Source of the DNA: an uncultured Bacilli bacterium
Lineage (GTDB): Bacteria; Bacillota_I; Bacilli_A; RF39; UBA660
DNA: 9,029 nt
NCBI GenBank assembly: GCA_951800155.1
Contig: CATOJL010000053.1
Location: 1-9,029 of the forward strand
Reading direction: 5' to 3'
The notes under the pieces are model-generated. The model was not told the origin of the DNA. It worked only from the letters and a program-made list of their open reading frames with translations, and made no database searches. Both the position numbers and the translations under genes were made by a program. Positions 1 to 6,106 of the stretch are shown in pieces; the first letter of the stretch is position 1, and every line of letters begins with the position of its first letter.

Positions 1-38
1 GGTAATATCCTAATTATGAATTTGATGACAACAAAAAA

Positions 39-75
39 TGAAGTAAGTAATCTAATCAAAAAAGCACTTACTTCA
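39..75. repeat. 10-bp inverted repeat
   Basis: The arms TGAAGTAAGT (39-48) and ACTTACTTCA (66-75) are perfect reverse complements separated by 17 bases. The repeat lies inside the short open frame at the window edge. No T-run follows directly, so it is not a typical intrinsic terminator. It could be a protein-binding site or a chance pairing in AT-rich DNA. Confidence 0.45.
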
Positions 76-158
76 ACATTTAAACCTCTTAATTTTAATC
101 GCAAAATTCAATTAAGATTACTTTAATTATATACTATTTGTTCTTTGAAATCACTATA

Positions 159-208
159 TTTTTTTTAAATGCAAAATTTGCATCTTTTTATTGTGCATTT
201 AAAAAGAA
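159..208. repeat. long inverted repeat with nested palindrome
   Basis: The arm at 162-173 (TTTTTAAATGCA) is a perfect 12-bp reverse complement of 194-205. With one G-U type pair the match extends to 159-173 against 194-208. Nested at 169-183 is a perfect 7-bp palindrome, ATGCAAA-A-TTTGCAT, so the left TGCA-containing arm can pair with either of two partners. The T-rich end precedes the hairpin and the A-rich end follows it, which is the opposite of an intrinsic terminator. Function unknown. Confidence 0.5.
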
Positions 209-250
209 GAAATTTTTAAATTTCATTTCTAAATCATCCTTTTCTTCTTT
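203..250. repeat. 10-bp inverted repeat, AAAGAAGAAA arms
   Basis: AAAGAAGAAA at 203-212 is perfectly complementary to TTTCTTCTTT at 241-250, with a 28-base loop. It shares bases 203-208 with the outer arm of the preceding inverted repeat, so the two foldings exclude each other. A third small palindrome (GAAATTT-TT-AAATTTC, 209-224) also overlaps. The low-complexity purine/pyrimidine composition makes a chance origin quite possible. Confidence 0.35.
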
Positions 251-324
251 ATTTAACCTAATTTTTGCAAACATTCCAAAATTTATTCTATTTTACTGAA
301 AGATTTCTACAAATTAAAAATAGA

Positions 325-876
325 TTAAAAGTAGTAAACTAACATACATAAACTTACCAATTGATTCGTTCTATTTTCATATGTGTGATTTTTATCTGCA
401 TTAAATTGAAATGCTTGATTGGCAGATATTTTATATTCTTCACTATCTAAATAGATTGTTAATTCCCCTTCAAATACAATAATATACTCTTTTGTACCAG
501 TTATATGGGCGGTTGAATTTAATTTTCCACCAGGTTCTAAATATACCTGCATCATTTCGAAGTTTTTCCCTATGTTATTTCTAAAAAAGGGATAACTATA
601 CACTCTTTTATCATCTTCAAATAAAGGAATGATATCTTTTCTAGTAATTAGGGATTTGCTTGGCAGTGTTGTTTCTATTAGTTCAGTAAGTGATATTCTA
701 AGTCCTGTTGTTATCTTCCATAGGGTTGATATTGTTGGATTTGTTTCACCTCTTTCAATCTGCCCTAACATGCTTTTACTAATGTTTGTAATCTCTGCTA
801 GTTTATCTAAGCTTAATTTTTTTTCTTGTCTTATTTTCTTTAAGTTTTGGGATATATTTTTGTTTAAGTTTTCCAT
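325..876 (-). CDS. XRE-family regulator with C-terminal cupin domain
   Basis: This 183-aa cytoplasmic DNA-binding regulator has an N-terminal XRE/Cro-type helix-turn-helix at about residues 8-65. The hallmark segment is KLAEITNISKSMLGQIERGE, followed by NPTISTLWKI. A cupin-2-like beta-barrel follows at about residues 105-180, where AHITGTKEYIIVFEGELTIY and the later NHTYEN resemble the two cupin motifs. This architecture is common for regulators whose cupin senses a small molecule; the ligand here cannot be read. The start chosen is the ATG at 876, which has AGGAGG 4 bases upstream. An upstream in-frame GTG (894) would place the Shine-Dalgarno sequence inside the gene and was rejected. It is divergent from the DUF2000 gene and probably represses both promoters through the dyad at 894-923 (inference). 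The length is normal for the family. Confidence 0.9.
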   Translation of the reverse strand: MENLNKNISQNLKKIRQEKKLSLDKLAEITNISKSMLGQIERGETNPTISTLWKITTGLRISLTELIETTLPSKSLITRKDIIPLFEDDKRVYSYPFFRNNIGKNFEMMQVYLEPGGKLNSTAHITGTKEYIIVFEGELTIYLDSEEYKISANQAFQFNADKNHTYENRTNQLVSLCMLVYYF

Positions 877-887
877 ATTTCCTCCTG

Positions 888-917
888 TTGACACAATATA
901 TTATATTAATGTATAAT
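888..917 (+). promoter_or_regulatory. sigma-A promoter for the DUF2000 gene
   Basis: A perfect consensus -35 TTGACA (888-893) and a perfect -10 TATAAT (912-917) are separated by 18 bases. Transcription should begin near 924, giving a leader of about 67 bases before the ATG at 991. The spacer is occupied by most of a dyad, so a strong core promoter is probably held in check by a repressor. Confidence 0.8.
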
Positions 918-923
918 ATATTG
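894..923. promoter_or_regulatory. dyad operator shared by two divergent promoters
   Basis: CAATATATTATAT (894-906) and GTATAATATATTG (911-923) are reverse complements at 12 of 13 positions around a TAAT centre. Each arm carries the -10 hexamer of one of the two divergent promoters. Position and symmetry suggest the binding site of the adjacent dimeric XRE regulator, giving autorepression and control of the DUF2000 gene. The dyad is directly visible; its occupancy is inference. Confidence 0.6.
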
Positions 924-928
924 CACAA
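900..928 (-). promoter_or_regulatory. promoter for the XRE/cupin regulator
   Basis: On the minus strand a perfect -10 TATAAT (905 to 900) is preceded, 17 bases upstream, by TTGTGC (928 to 923), a weak -35. The message would start near 893-889 and carry a very short leader just reaching AGGAGG (886-881). It overlaps the oppositely directed promoter completely. Confidence 0.55.
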
Positions 929-970
929 ATTTCTTTTTTTTAACATTGTATCGTATTTAAGGAAATTTGT
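925..970 (+). repeat. leader hairpin of the DUF2000 mRNA
   Basis: ACAAATTTC (925-933) pairs perfectly with GAAATTTGT (962-970). With one wobble pair the stem extends to 925-936 against 959-970, leaving a 22-base loop rich in U. It begins at the predicted transcription start and ends 3 bases before the purine-rich ribosome binding site (973-982), so the message would start directly with a stem. It may stabilise the 5' end or affect translation. It is AU-only apart from a few pairs, so the stability is modest. Confidence 0.45.
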
Positions 971-990
971 ATAGGAGAGGAGAAAATTAT

Positions 991-1413
991 ATGAATAATG
1001 ATGCAAGAATAATAGAACCACAAAAAATTGCAATTGTTATATTGGAGGGATTGCAGGCATGGCAAGAACTGAACATTACAGCATTTCTTTCATCAGGGTT
1101 TGGGACACTACCTATAATGGGAAAGCCATATGAAGATAAAAATAATAAACAGTATTTACCAATGTGTGGACAGCCTATTTTGATTTATACAGCTACTAAG
1201 GCAGAGATAAAGGAAATATTCAATAAAGCAGTAACACGTGATATACAACTAAGTGTTTATAATGAAGAAATGTTTACTACAAATAATGACAGTGATAATC
1301 GTACTTGTATTAAAAAATATGGTACAGATGAATTAGAACTTGTTGGGTTGGGATTATGTGGTAAGAAAAATCATGTTGATAAAACTTTACATGGCTATAG
1401 ATTGCACCCTTAA
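991..1413 (+). CDS. DUF2000 family protein
   Basis: This 140-aa protein matches the DUF2000 family along its whole length. The recognisable blocks are KIAIVILEGLQAWQELNITA (12-31), GKPYEDKNNKQYLPMCGQPI (44-63), the stretch YNEEMFTTNNDSDNR (90-104), and ELVGLGLCGKKNHVDKTLHG (116-135) ending in LHP. DUF2000 proteins are predicted to adopt a peptidyl-tRNA-hydrolase-II-like fold, but their biochemical role is not established, so no function is assigned. There is no signal peptide or membrane segment. The start is the ATG at 991, with AGGAGAGGAG at 973-982; an earlier in-frame TTG (967) lies upstream of that site and was rejected. It is expressed from its own consensus promoter, divergent from the XRE/cupin regulator, and ends before a hairpin terminator. 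Confidence 0.88.
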   Translation: MNNDARIIEPQKIAIVILEGLQAWQELNITAFLSSGFGTLPIMGKPYEDKNNKQYLPMCGQPILIYTATKAEIKEIFNKAVTRDIQLSVYNEEMFTTNNDSDNRTCIKKYGTDELELVGLGLCGKKNHVDKTLHGYRLHP

Positions 1414-1517
1414 TATGGGTAGAAAGGAAAGTATATATAGCTTTTATAAGAGAAAATTACTTGAAAATAAAATGATCATTAAAATAGATTTATACATTTT
1501 TATGTTTATTAGATGAA

Positions 1518-1549
1518 AAAGGGGCAATTTTATAGAAATTTGCTCTTTT
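1518..1549. terminator. bidirectional terminator between convergent genes
   Basis: AAAGGGGCAA (1518-1527) pairs with TTGCTCTTTT (1540-1549) through ten pairs including two G-U. On the minus strand the stem is followed directly by a T-rich run (TTTTTCATC, complement of 1512-1520). On the plus strand the right arm itself ends in TTTT. It lies between the ends of the DUF2000 gene (1413) and the 605-aa gene (1575) and probably serves both. Confidence 0.6.
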
Positions 1550-1574
1550 ATGATGAAAAATAGAGTATAAATGT

Positions 1575-3392
1575 TTAAAAGTATTTTTTCTCTTGTAAGT
1601 TATCTTCTAAAGAAAGTCCATATCCTATTGCTCTTTTTTTAAGGTATTCTAATTTTTCCGAAGCTTTTATTGTATGCAATTGTAACTCTATATCTGTAAT
1701 TTTTTTATAAAGAATTGCTATAGACAAATCCTTTTCTTGTAAAATACTTTCTACATATTCAAAAGTGACATCCTCAGGGAGTAAAACTCGAAGTTCTTTT
1801 AAACAATTCTCTAATATGTTCTTGTTTATAGTAGTATTCTTTTGGGTGAGTAAAAGGTTATTCTCAATTTCTCTTTTTTCTCTTTGTTCTTTCACTAAGT
1901 CACTTTCCATTGATTCCTTTTGCTTTTTAGAAAATACTTTTGCTAATCCTTTTTTCTTTTTTAGTGTGGCTAAGGAATCTTTTTTTTCTGCAACATTTCT
2001 TTGTTTTTTTTGCAAATTCACTTTTTCAATATGGGCATATGTTTTTTCTTGGTCAACTTTCCCTTTAGCGGTTTTATATTTTGAACATAAAGGAATAAGC
2101 ATGTCTTTGTGTTCTAAAATTGTTCTAAGTTTATACAGGTTGCCTAGTTGTCCTTTTAATTTTTCCTCTAATTCTAATTGAGGAAGTAAAGAATGGTATT
2201 GTCTTTGGAGATCACTATTTATAATATGGCGTACTGTTTCTTCATAGGTTCTCGGTAAATAAGAATTGTCTAGGAAATTAACCATTTTATTAAAAGTAAA
2301 AATAAAGTCTTGAAGGACGGTATCTTGTTTGATTCTACTTTTCGTAAAAGTATGTGAATTTACTTTTTCATATAATTCACCAAAACTTTGGTAGTTTGTA
2401 AATAAATTTTCAAAATTTCTTTTTTCCCCTTCTAAAAAGATTTGTTCAAAATAAGCAAATAAATTTTGATAGGAAAGATTTGTTAGATTACAACGATTTA
2501 ATATATTTTTTAAGTCATTGTCTTTTGCATAAAGATAGTAATCCTTAAATTTTTCAAAATTTGGGAATAATTCTAAAAATAGGTTTGTTAAATCTAATTT
2601 GGGAATAATGGTAGTATAAGCATGAATCATTTGGTTTAACCTATCTATTAATTCTGTTTTTGATGTAACTGTTGTAAGTGAGAAACTATTTTTAAATAAT
2701 TGCTTTAATTCAGCTAATGATTGGATTTCAAAAGAATAATTTGCAAAAGAAACTTGATAGTGGCAATCCTCTTTTCCTATTTTTTTAAATTGTATTCCTA
2801 TTTTTTGTAAATAAAAAATAAGAGGTAAAATTTCTTTCTGTGCAGGAATCTTATTTACTTGTATATAAAAAGAATATTTTTCGTCAATTTCCTCGATTTT
2901 AGCAGTTACTTCAGTTTGTTTCCAATGTTTTTCATTTGCTTCTAATTTCATGTGATTTAATTCTGAGAAATAGAGCATCTTAAGTAATAGAATACGATTA
3001 TTTCCGCCCTTAATATAATACTCCTGATCGATTTCAAATACTTCTAAAGGTTTGTTATGAATTAAAGGACTTTGTTTCAATTGTTTTAAGTCCTTGAAAT
3101 AATAGGATGGGTGCTTTTGGTAAAGGGCAATGGTTTCTTCTCCCTTTTTAGTACTTAAAAAGGCATCAATCCAACTTTTGTTCTCATACAAAGGATGGTT
3201 TGTCCCTATAATGTCTTTGATACATACTTTCTCTTCTCCTATAAAACTTAAAGCATCACTGCTTGTAAACCATTGTTCTAATTCGGTTGTATTTTCAGTA
3301 TAAGAAAGACAAGTTTCTAAAAAATGATAGGGAATCTCATAGTGGGAAATCCCAAGCGTTCTTAAAAAAGATAGTTTGAATGATATATCCAT
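1575..3392 (-). CDS. ParB/sulfiredoxin-like domain protein with coiled-coil tail
   Basis: This 605-aa cytoplasmic protein is of unknown function. Around residues 110-140, LIHNKPLEVFEIDQEYYIKG followed by GNNRILLLKM resembles the core of ParB/sulfiredoxin-fold domains: a hydrophobic strand, then an acidic strand and a G-x-x-R loop before a helix (here GGNNR at 129-133 instead of the usual GxHR or GxRR). Residues 165-235 alternate short strands and helices. Residues 240-430 are helix-rich and Phe/Leu/Asn-rich. Residues about 445-585 are Lys/Glu-rich with heptad-like spacing, so probably coiled coil. No helix-turn-helix or membrane segment is evident, so it is not a classical ParB. The ATG at 3392 has AGGAGG 6 bases upstream. 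It is divergent from ezrA and transcribed alone. A partner-binding, nucleotide-binding or phage/defence role would all be guesses. Confidence 0.8.
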   Translation of the reverse strand: MDISFKLSFLRTLGISHYEIPYHFLETCLSYTENTTELEQWFTSSDALSFIGEEKVCIKDIIGTNHPLYENKSWIDAFLSTKKGEETIALYQKHPSYYFKDLKQLKQSPLIHNKPLEVFEIDQEYYIKGGNNRILLLKMLYFSELNHMKLEANEKHWKQTEVTAKIEEIDEKYSFYIQVNKIPAQKEILPLIFYLQKIGIQFKKIGKEDCHYQVSFANYSFEIQSLAELKQLFKNSFSLTTVTSKTELIDRLNQMIHAYTTIIPKLDLTNLFLELFPNFEKFKDYYLYAKDNDLKNILNRCNLTNLSYQNLFAYFEQIFLEGEKRNFENLFTNYQSFGELYEKVNSHTFTKSRIKQDTVLQDFIFTFNKMVNFLDNSYLPRTYEETVRHIINSDLQRQYHSLLPQLELEEKLKGQLGNLYKLRTILEHKDMLIPLCSKYKTAKGKVDQEKTYAHIEKVNLQKKQRNVAEKKDSLATLKKKKGLAKVFSKKQKESMESDLVKEQREKREIENNLLLTQKNTTINKNILENCLKELRVLLPEDVTFEYVESILQEKDLSIAILYKKITDIELQLHTIKASEKLEYLKKRAIGYGLSLEDNLQEKKYF

Positions 3393-3420
3393 GGAGTTCC
3401 TCCTATTCTTTCGTGTACTA

Positions 3421-3437
3421 TCATGATTATATCATGA
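3421..3437. promoter_or_regulatory. small palindrome over the -10 element
   Basis: TCATGAT (3421-3427) and ATCATGA (3431-3437) form a perfect 7-bp inverted repeat with a 3-base centre. It covers the extended -10 element of the 605-aa gene. It could be a repressor site. It could also arise by chance, because TGATATAAT itself supplies part of the symmetry. Confidence 0.35.
3426..3434 (-). promoter_or_regulatory. extended -10 promoter of the 605-aa gene
   Basis: On the minus strand TGATATAAT (3434 to 3426) is a perfect extended -10 element. No good -35 is seen at the usual distance (ATCTTT at 17 bases), which fits an extended -10 promoter. The start would fall near 3420, giving a leader of about 28 bases with AGGAGG. 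Confidence 0.55.
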
Positions 3438-3465
3438 ATTTTGAAAAAAAAGATAAAAATTAATG

Positions 3466-3494
3466 TTAAAAAATGTCGAAATATGTGTTATTAT
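3466..3494 (+). promoter_or_regulatory. probable ezrA promoter
   Basis: TTAAAA (3466-3471), then a 17-base spacer, then TATTAT (3489-3494) preceded by TG with one base between (3486-3487), giving an extended -10. Transcription from near 3501 would leave a leader of about 14 bases that just includes AGAGGTGA. A perfect TATAAT at 3495-3500 looks better by sequence but would start transcription inside the ribosome binding site. Confidence 0.45.
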
Positions 3495-3514
3495 TATAAT
3501 AAGAGGTGAAGTCT

Positions 3515-5233
3515 ATGGATACAATGCTTTTGGTTTTGATATCATTATCAGTTGTTACCATTATTTTGATTATTATTGTGTTATTTCTAATTCAAAATAA
3601 AAAAAATAATTCCATAAAAAAACAGCTTGATAAATTAGAAGTTGAAAAGAACATGTTAGATTCTTCACCCGTTATCCCAGAACTTTCCAAAATAGAATCT
3701 TATAATAAAAATGAAAAATTAGAATCGATGTATAACAATTGGAAAGATCGGTTAAATGTGATTCGCGAGGAACAAGTTCCTAAGATTAATGATATGCTTT
3801 TAGAGGCAGATTATTCCTTACAAAAGCAAGATTATAAAAGTACTCTTTATAAGATTGCAAGATTAGAGATGGAAATTTATAAGGTACGAACCAATTCAGA
3901 ATTTTTACTAAAAGAGATAAAGGAAATTACTAGTAGTGAAGAGAGAAATCGTGCTTTAGTGACCTCTTTAAAAAGCAAGTACCGTGAATTATTTCAAAAG
4001 TATACGAATGAAAAAGCAGAGTTTAAAGAAGTTGCAGAAGTGGTAGAACTTCAGTTTGAAAACATTGCTCACCGTTTTGAAGATTTTGAAAATATTATGG
4101 ATCAAAATGAGTATACCGAAGTGGCAGCAATTATTAAGTCGATTGATGAGATGTTAAAGCATATGTCTGTGATTTTAGAAGAGATGCCTACGATTATTAT
4201 TTTAGCTACTTCTATTTTGCCAAAGAAGATGGAAGATGTTTTAGAAGAATATGATGTGATGATTCGAAAAGGGTATCCTCTTGATTATTTGAATGTGGAA
4301 GATAATATTAGGGAAGCAAAAGATAAGATTAGTGATATTTTAGATCGAGCTAAGGTTTTAAATGTTGAGAATAGTTTAGATGAACTAAGAGTTCTCGTTA
4401 CTTATTTTGAAAATATATTTACAGACTTTGAAAAAGAAAAAATCAATCATAAAAATTATGAAGAGGCGAAGAAGATATTTAAACTTAAGTTTGATAATAT
4501 CAGTAAGATTGTAGGACAAATTTTAGAGAAGATCGAAGAAATTCAGGATTTATATAATTTATCTGAGAAGGATATTGTAGAGATTGAAAATATTCAAAAA
4601 GATTTGGAAGTTCTAAGAGCAGATTATGAAGTATTTATCGAACATACTGGGAATAATACATTTGCATATTCACAACTTTTAAAAGAAATTGAATTTTTAG
4701 CTGATAAACTTGCTCACTTAGAAGAGCGTGTGGATTTAGTTTTAGATTCCATTGGTAGCATGAAGGAAGATGAGAGTAGAGCAAGAGAACAATTAGAAGA
4801 AATCAAAAATATTTTAAAGGAATCTAAAAATAAAGTAAGAGAATATGACTTACCTATTATTCCAAAAGCCTATTTTATTGAGTTAAATGATGCGCAGGTT
4901 GCTATTAAGGAAATTGTAAAAGAATTAGAGAAAAAACCTATTACCATACAAGTATTAAATACAAGAGTAGATACAGCAAGAGATTTGGCATTGAAACTTC
5001 ATCGAACAACAAAGGAAATGGTAAAGACAGCTATGTTTGCAGAAATGGCAATTGTTTATGGAAATCGCTATCGTAGTTCTGTTGATGATTTACACAAGAA
5101 TTTGGGATTTGCAGAAAAACTATTTTTCAGTGGAGAATATAAAAAATCCTTAGAAATGAGTATCAACGCTTTAAACAAAGTAGAAGAGGGAATTTATGAC
5201 AAATTGCTTTCTCTTTATTCTAATGAAAAATAA
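3515..5233 (+). CDS. ezrA: septation ring formation regulator EzrA
   Basis: EzrA is a membrane-anchored cytoplasmic protein that interacts with FtsZ, limits Z-rings to midcell and links division to cell-wall synthesis. The 572-aa product has one N-terminal transmembrane helix (about residues 4-26, LLVLISLSVVTIILIIIVLF) followed by Lys/Asn and a long all-helical, acidic region of spectrin-like repeats. Near the C-terminus lies YGNRYRS (515-521), matching the conserved QNR-patch region, then a tetratricopeptide-like end, AEKLFFSGEYKKSLEMSINA. Length is close to the usual 560-575 residues. The start is the ATG at 3515, preceded by AGAGGTGA; a GTG at 3506 lies within that site. It is transcribed alone, ending in a terminator overlapping its stop codon. 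Its presence argues for a Bacilli or Erysipelotrichia-type host. Confidence 0.93.
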   Translation: MDTMLLVLISLSVVTIILIIIVLFLIQNKKNNSIKKQLDKLEVEKNMLDSSPVIPELSKIESYNKNEKLESMYNNWKDRLNVIREEQVPKINDMLLEADYSLQKQDYKSTLYKIARLEMEIYKVRTNSEFLLKEIKEITSSEERNRALVTSLKSKYRELFQKYTNEKAEFKEVAEVVELQFENIAHRFEDFENIMDQNEYTEVAAIIKSIDEMLKHMSVILEEMPTIIILATSILPKKMEDVLEEYDVMIRKGYPLDYLNVEDNIREAKDKISDILDRAKVLNVENSLDELRVLVTYFENIFTDFEKEKINHKNYEEAKKIFKLKFDNISKIVGQILEKIEEIQDLYNLSEKDIVEIENIQKDLEVLRADYEVFIEHTGNNTFAYSQLLKEIEFLADKLAHLEERVDLVLDSIGSMKEDESRAREQLEEIKNILKESKNKVREYDLPIIPKAYFIELNDAQVAIKEIVKELEKKPITIQVLNTRVDTARDLALKLHRTTKEMVKTAMFAEMAIVYGNRYRSSVDDLHKNLGFAEKLFFSGEYKKSLEMSINALNKVEEGIYDKLLSLYSNEK

Positions 5234-5255
5234 TCAGTTTTATGCTGATTTTTTT
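5232..5255 (+). terminator. intrinsic terminator after ezrA
   Basis: AATCAG (5232-5237) and CTGATT (5245-5250) form a 6-bp stem with a 7-base loop, and a run of seven T begins at 5249. The left arm overlaps the ezrA TAA stop (5231-5233), so the hairpin begins inside the coding sequence. Confidence 0.75.
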
Positions 5256-5271
5256 CGTATGCAAAATAATT

Positions 5272-5299
5272 TTCATAAACAGTAAAAGTATGATATAAT
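5272..5299 (+). promoter_or_regulatory. promoter of the ABC exporter operon
   Basis: A perfect extended -10, TGATATAAT (5291-5299), is preceded by TTCATA (5272-5277, four of six -35 positions) at a spacing of 16 bases. The start should be near 5306, just upstream of the GGAGGAG ribosome site at 5314-5320. The core ATGATATAATG is almost identical to that of the minus-strand promoter at 3426-3434. Confidence 0.7.
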
Positions 5300-5323
5300 G
5301 TTTTTGTAGTTTTGGAGGAGATT

Positions 5324-6106
5324 ATGAAGAGATTTATAGAGAATACCAAACGTTACTTTAAATATGCAGTATATTCGGCTAGAGCGGATTTAAAAGCAGA
5401 AGTAGCTGGTTCTTATTTAAACTGGCTATGGTGGATATTAGATCCTATGTTTTTTATGATGATTTATATTTTTATCGCAAGTGTTGTTTTTAAAACGACA
5501 GAGCCTTATTTTCCTGTGTTTATTTTTACAGGATTAACAGTATGGGATTATTTTAATCGAAATATTAATGCCAGTGTAAAGATTGTAAGTGCGAATCGGG
5601 CGATTGTTACCAAGATTTATATTCCAAAATATATTTTAGTATTACAAAAATCATTTGTAACATTCTTTAAAATGCTTATCTCTTGGGGATTAGTTGTGAT
5701 TTTAATGTTTTTATGGAAAGTTCCATTGACAATACATATTCTTTATTTTATCCCTATTTTGCTTGTTTTATATATGGTAACTTTTGGGATTTCTCTCATT
5801 TTAACCCATTTTGGTATATTTATTGAAGACTTAGGGAATGTTGTTGCATTGGGACTTCGTTTACTTTTCTATCTATCTGGGATTTTTTATAATATTGTAA
5901 CTAGAATTCCTAAACCATTTAATAAAATTTTACTCAATTGTAATCCAGTTGCCTTTATTATTAATTCTTTTAGAGATACACTTCTTTATGGAAAAGCACC
6001 TTCTTTCCTTGTACTTGGAGGATGGTTTATGATAGGACTTGTTTTGATTGCAATAGGAATACATATTATTCATAAATATGAAAATAGTTATGCGAAGGTG
6101 ATATAA
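5324..6106 (+). CDS. ABC-2 type polysaccharide/teichoic acid exporter permease
   Basis: This 260-aa integral membrane protein should form the channel of an exporter that moves a lipid-linked cell-surface polymer across the membrane (TagG/TarG, Wzm/RfbA family). A short cytoplasmic N-terminus leads into about six membrane segments, roughly residues 38-56, 63-80, 108-131, 138-162, 172-192 and 228-250. The family-typical features are WLWWILDPMFFMMIY (34-48), LSGIFYN (184-190) and NPVAFIINSFRDTLLYG (207-223). The ATG at 5324 has GGAGG 5 bases upstream; the in-frame TTG at 5312 lies within that site. It is the first gene of a two-gene operon, and its stop overlaps the start of the ATPase by one base. 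No glycosyltransferase or polymerase gene is nearby, so the exported polymer cannot be named; wall teichoic acid is one option. Confidence 0.87.
   Translation: MKRFIENTKRYFKYAVYSARADLKAEVAGSYLNWLWWILDPMFFMMIYIFIASVVFKTTEPYFPVFIFTGLTVWDYFNRNINASVKIVSANRAIVTKIYIPKYILVLQKSFVTFFKMLISWGLVVILMFLWKVPLTIHILYFIPILLVLYMVTFGISLILTHFGIFIEDLGNVVALGLRLLFYLSGIFYNIVTRIPKPFNKILLNCNPVAFIINSFRDTLLYGKAPSFLVLGGWFMIGLVLIAIGIHIIHKYENSYAKVI

Larger units (their letters stand above)
1..324. other. gene-poor AT-rich region with inverted repeats
   Basis: No convincing gene was found on either strand. The first plus-strand frame is open from the window edge to a TAA at 124-126 (41 sense codons). It could be the end of a gene that starts outside the window, but its translation matches nothing I recognise. 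The rest is very AT-rich and has frequent stops. It contains at least three overlapping inverted repeats, listed separately. On the minus strand, downstream of the regulator gene, the small palindrome at 209-224 is followed by a T-rich run (208 down to 201) and might act as a weak terminator for that gene. Its stem has almost no GC, so this is a guess. Confidence 0.5.

Noticed and set aside
1..126. Open plus-strand frame from the window edge (41 codons)
   Set aside because: It may be the end of a gene outside the window, but no motif is recognisable, and 41 open codons alone are weak evidence. It is described only within the gene-poor region.
629..916. Plus-strand open frame of 95 codons
   Set aside because: It lies antisense within the XRE/cupin gene and is a Phe/Ser/Leu-rich shadow without a ribosome site.
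803..1033. Minus-strand open frame of 76 codons
   Set aside because: It overlaps the regulator's N-terminal region, both promoters and the start of the DUF2000 gene, and its composition is not protein-like.
1765..2181. Plus-strand open frame of 138 codons
   Set aside because: It is antisense to the Lys/Glu-rich coiled coil of the 605-aa gene, which by itself generates a Phe/Ser-rich shadow.
3495..3500. Perfect TATAAT just before ezrA
   Set aside because: Transcription would begin near 3507, inside the ribosome binding site, leaving no usable leader. The extended -10 just upstream was preferred.
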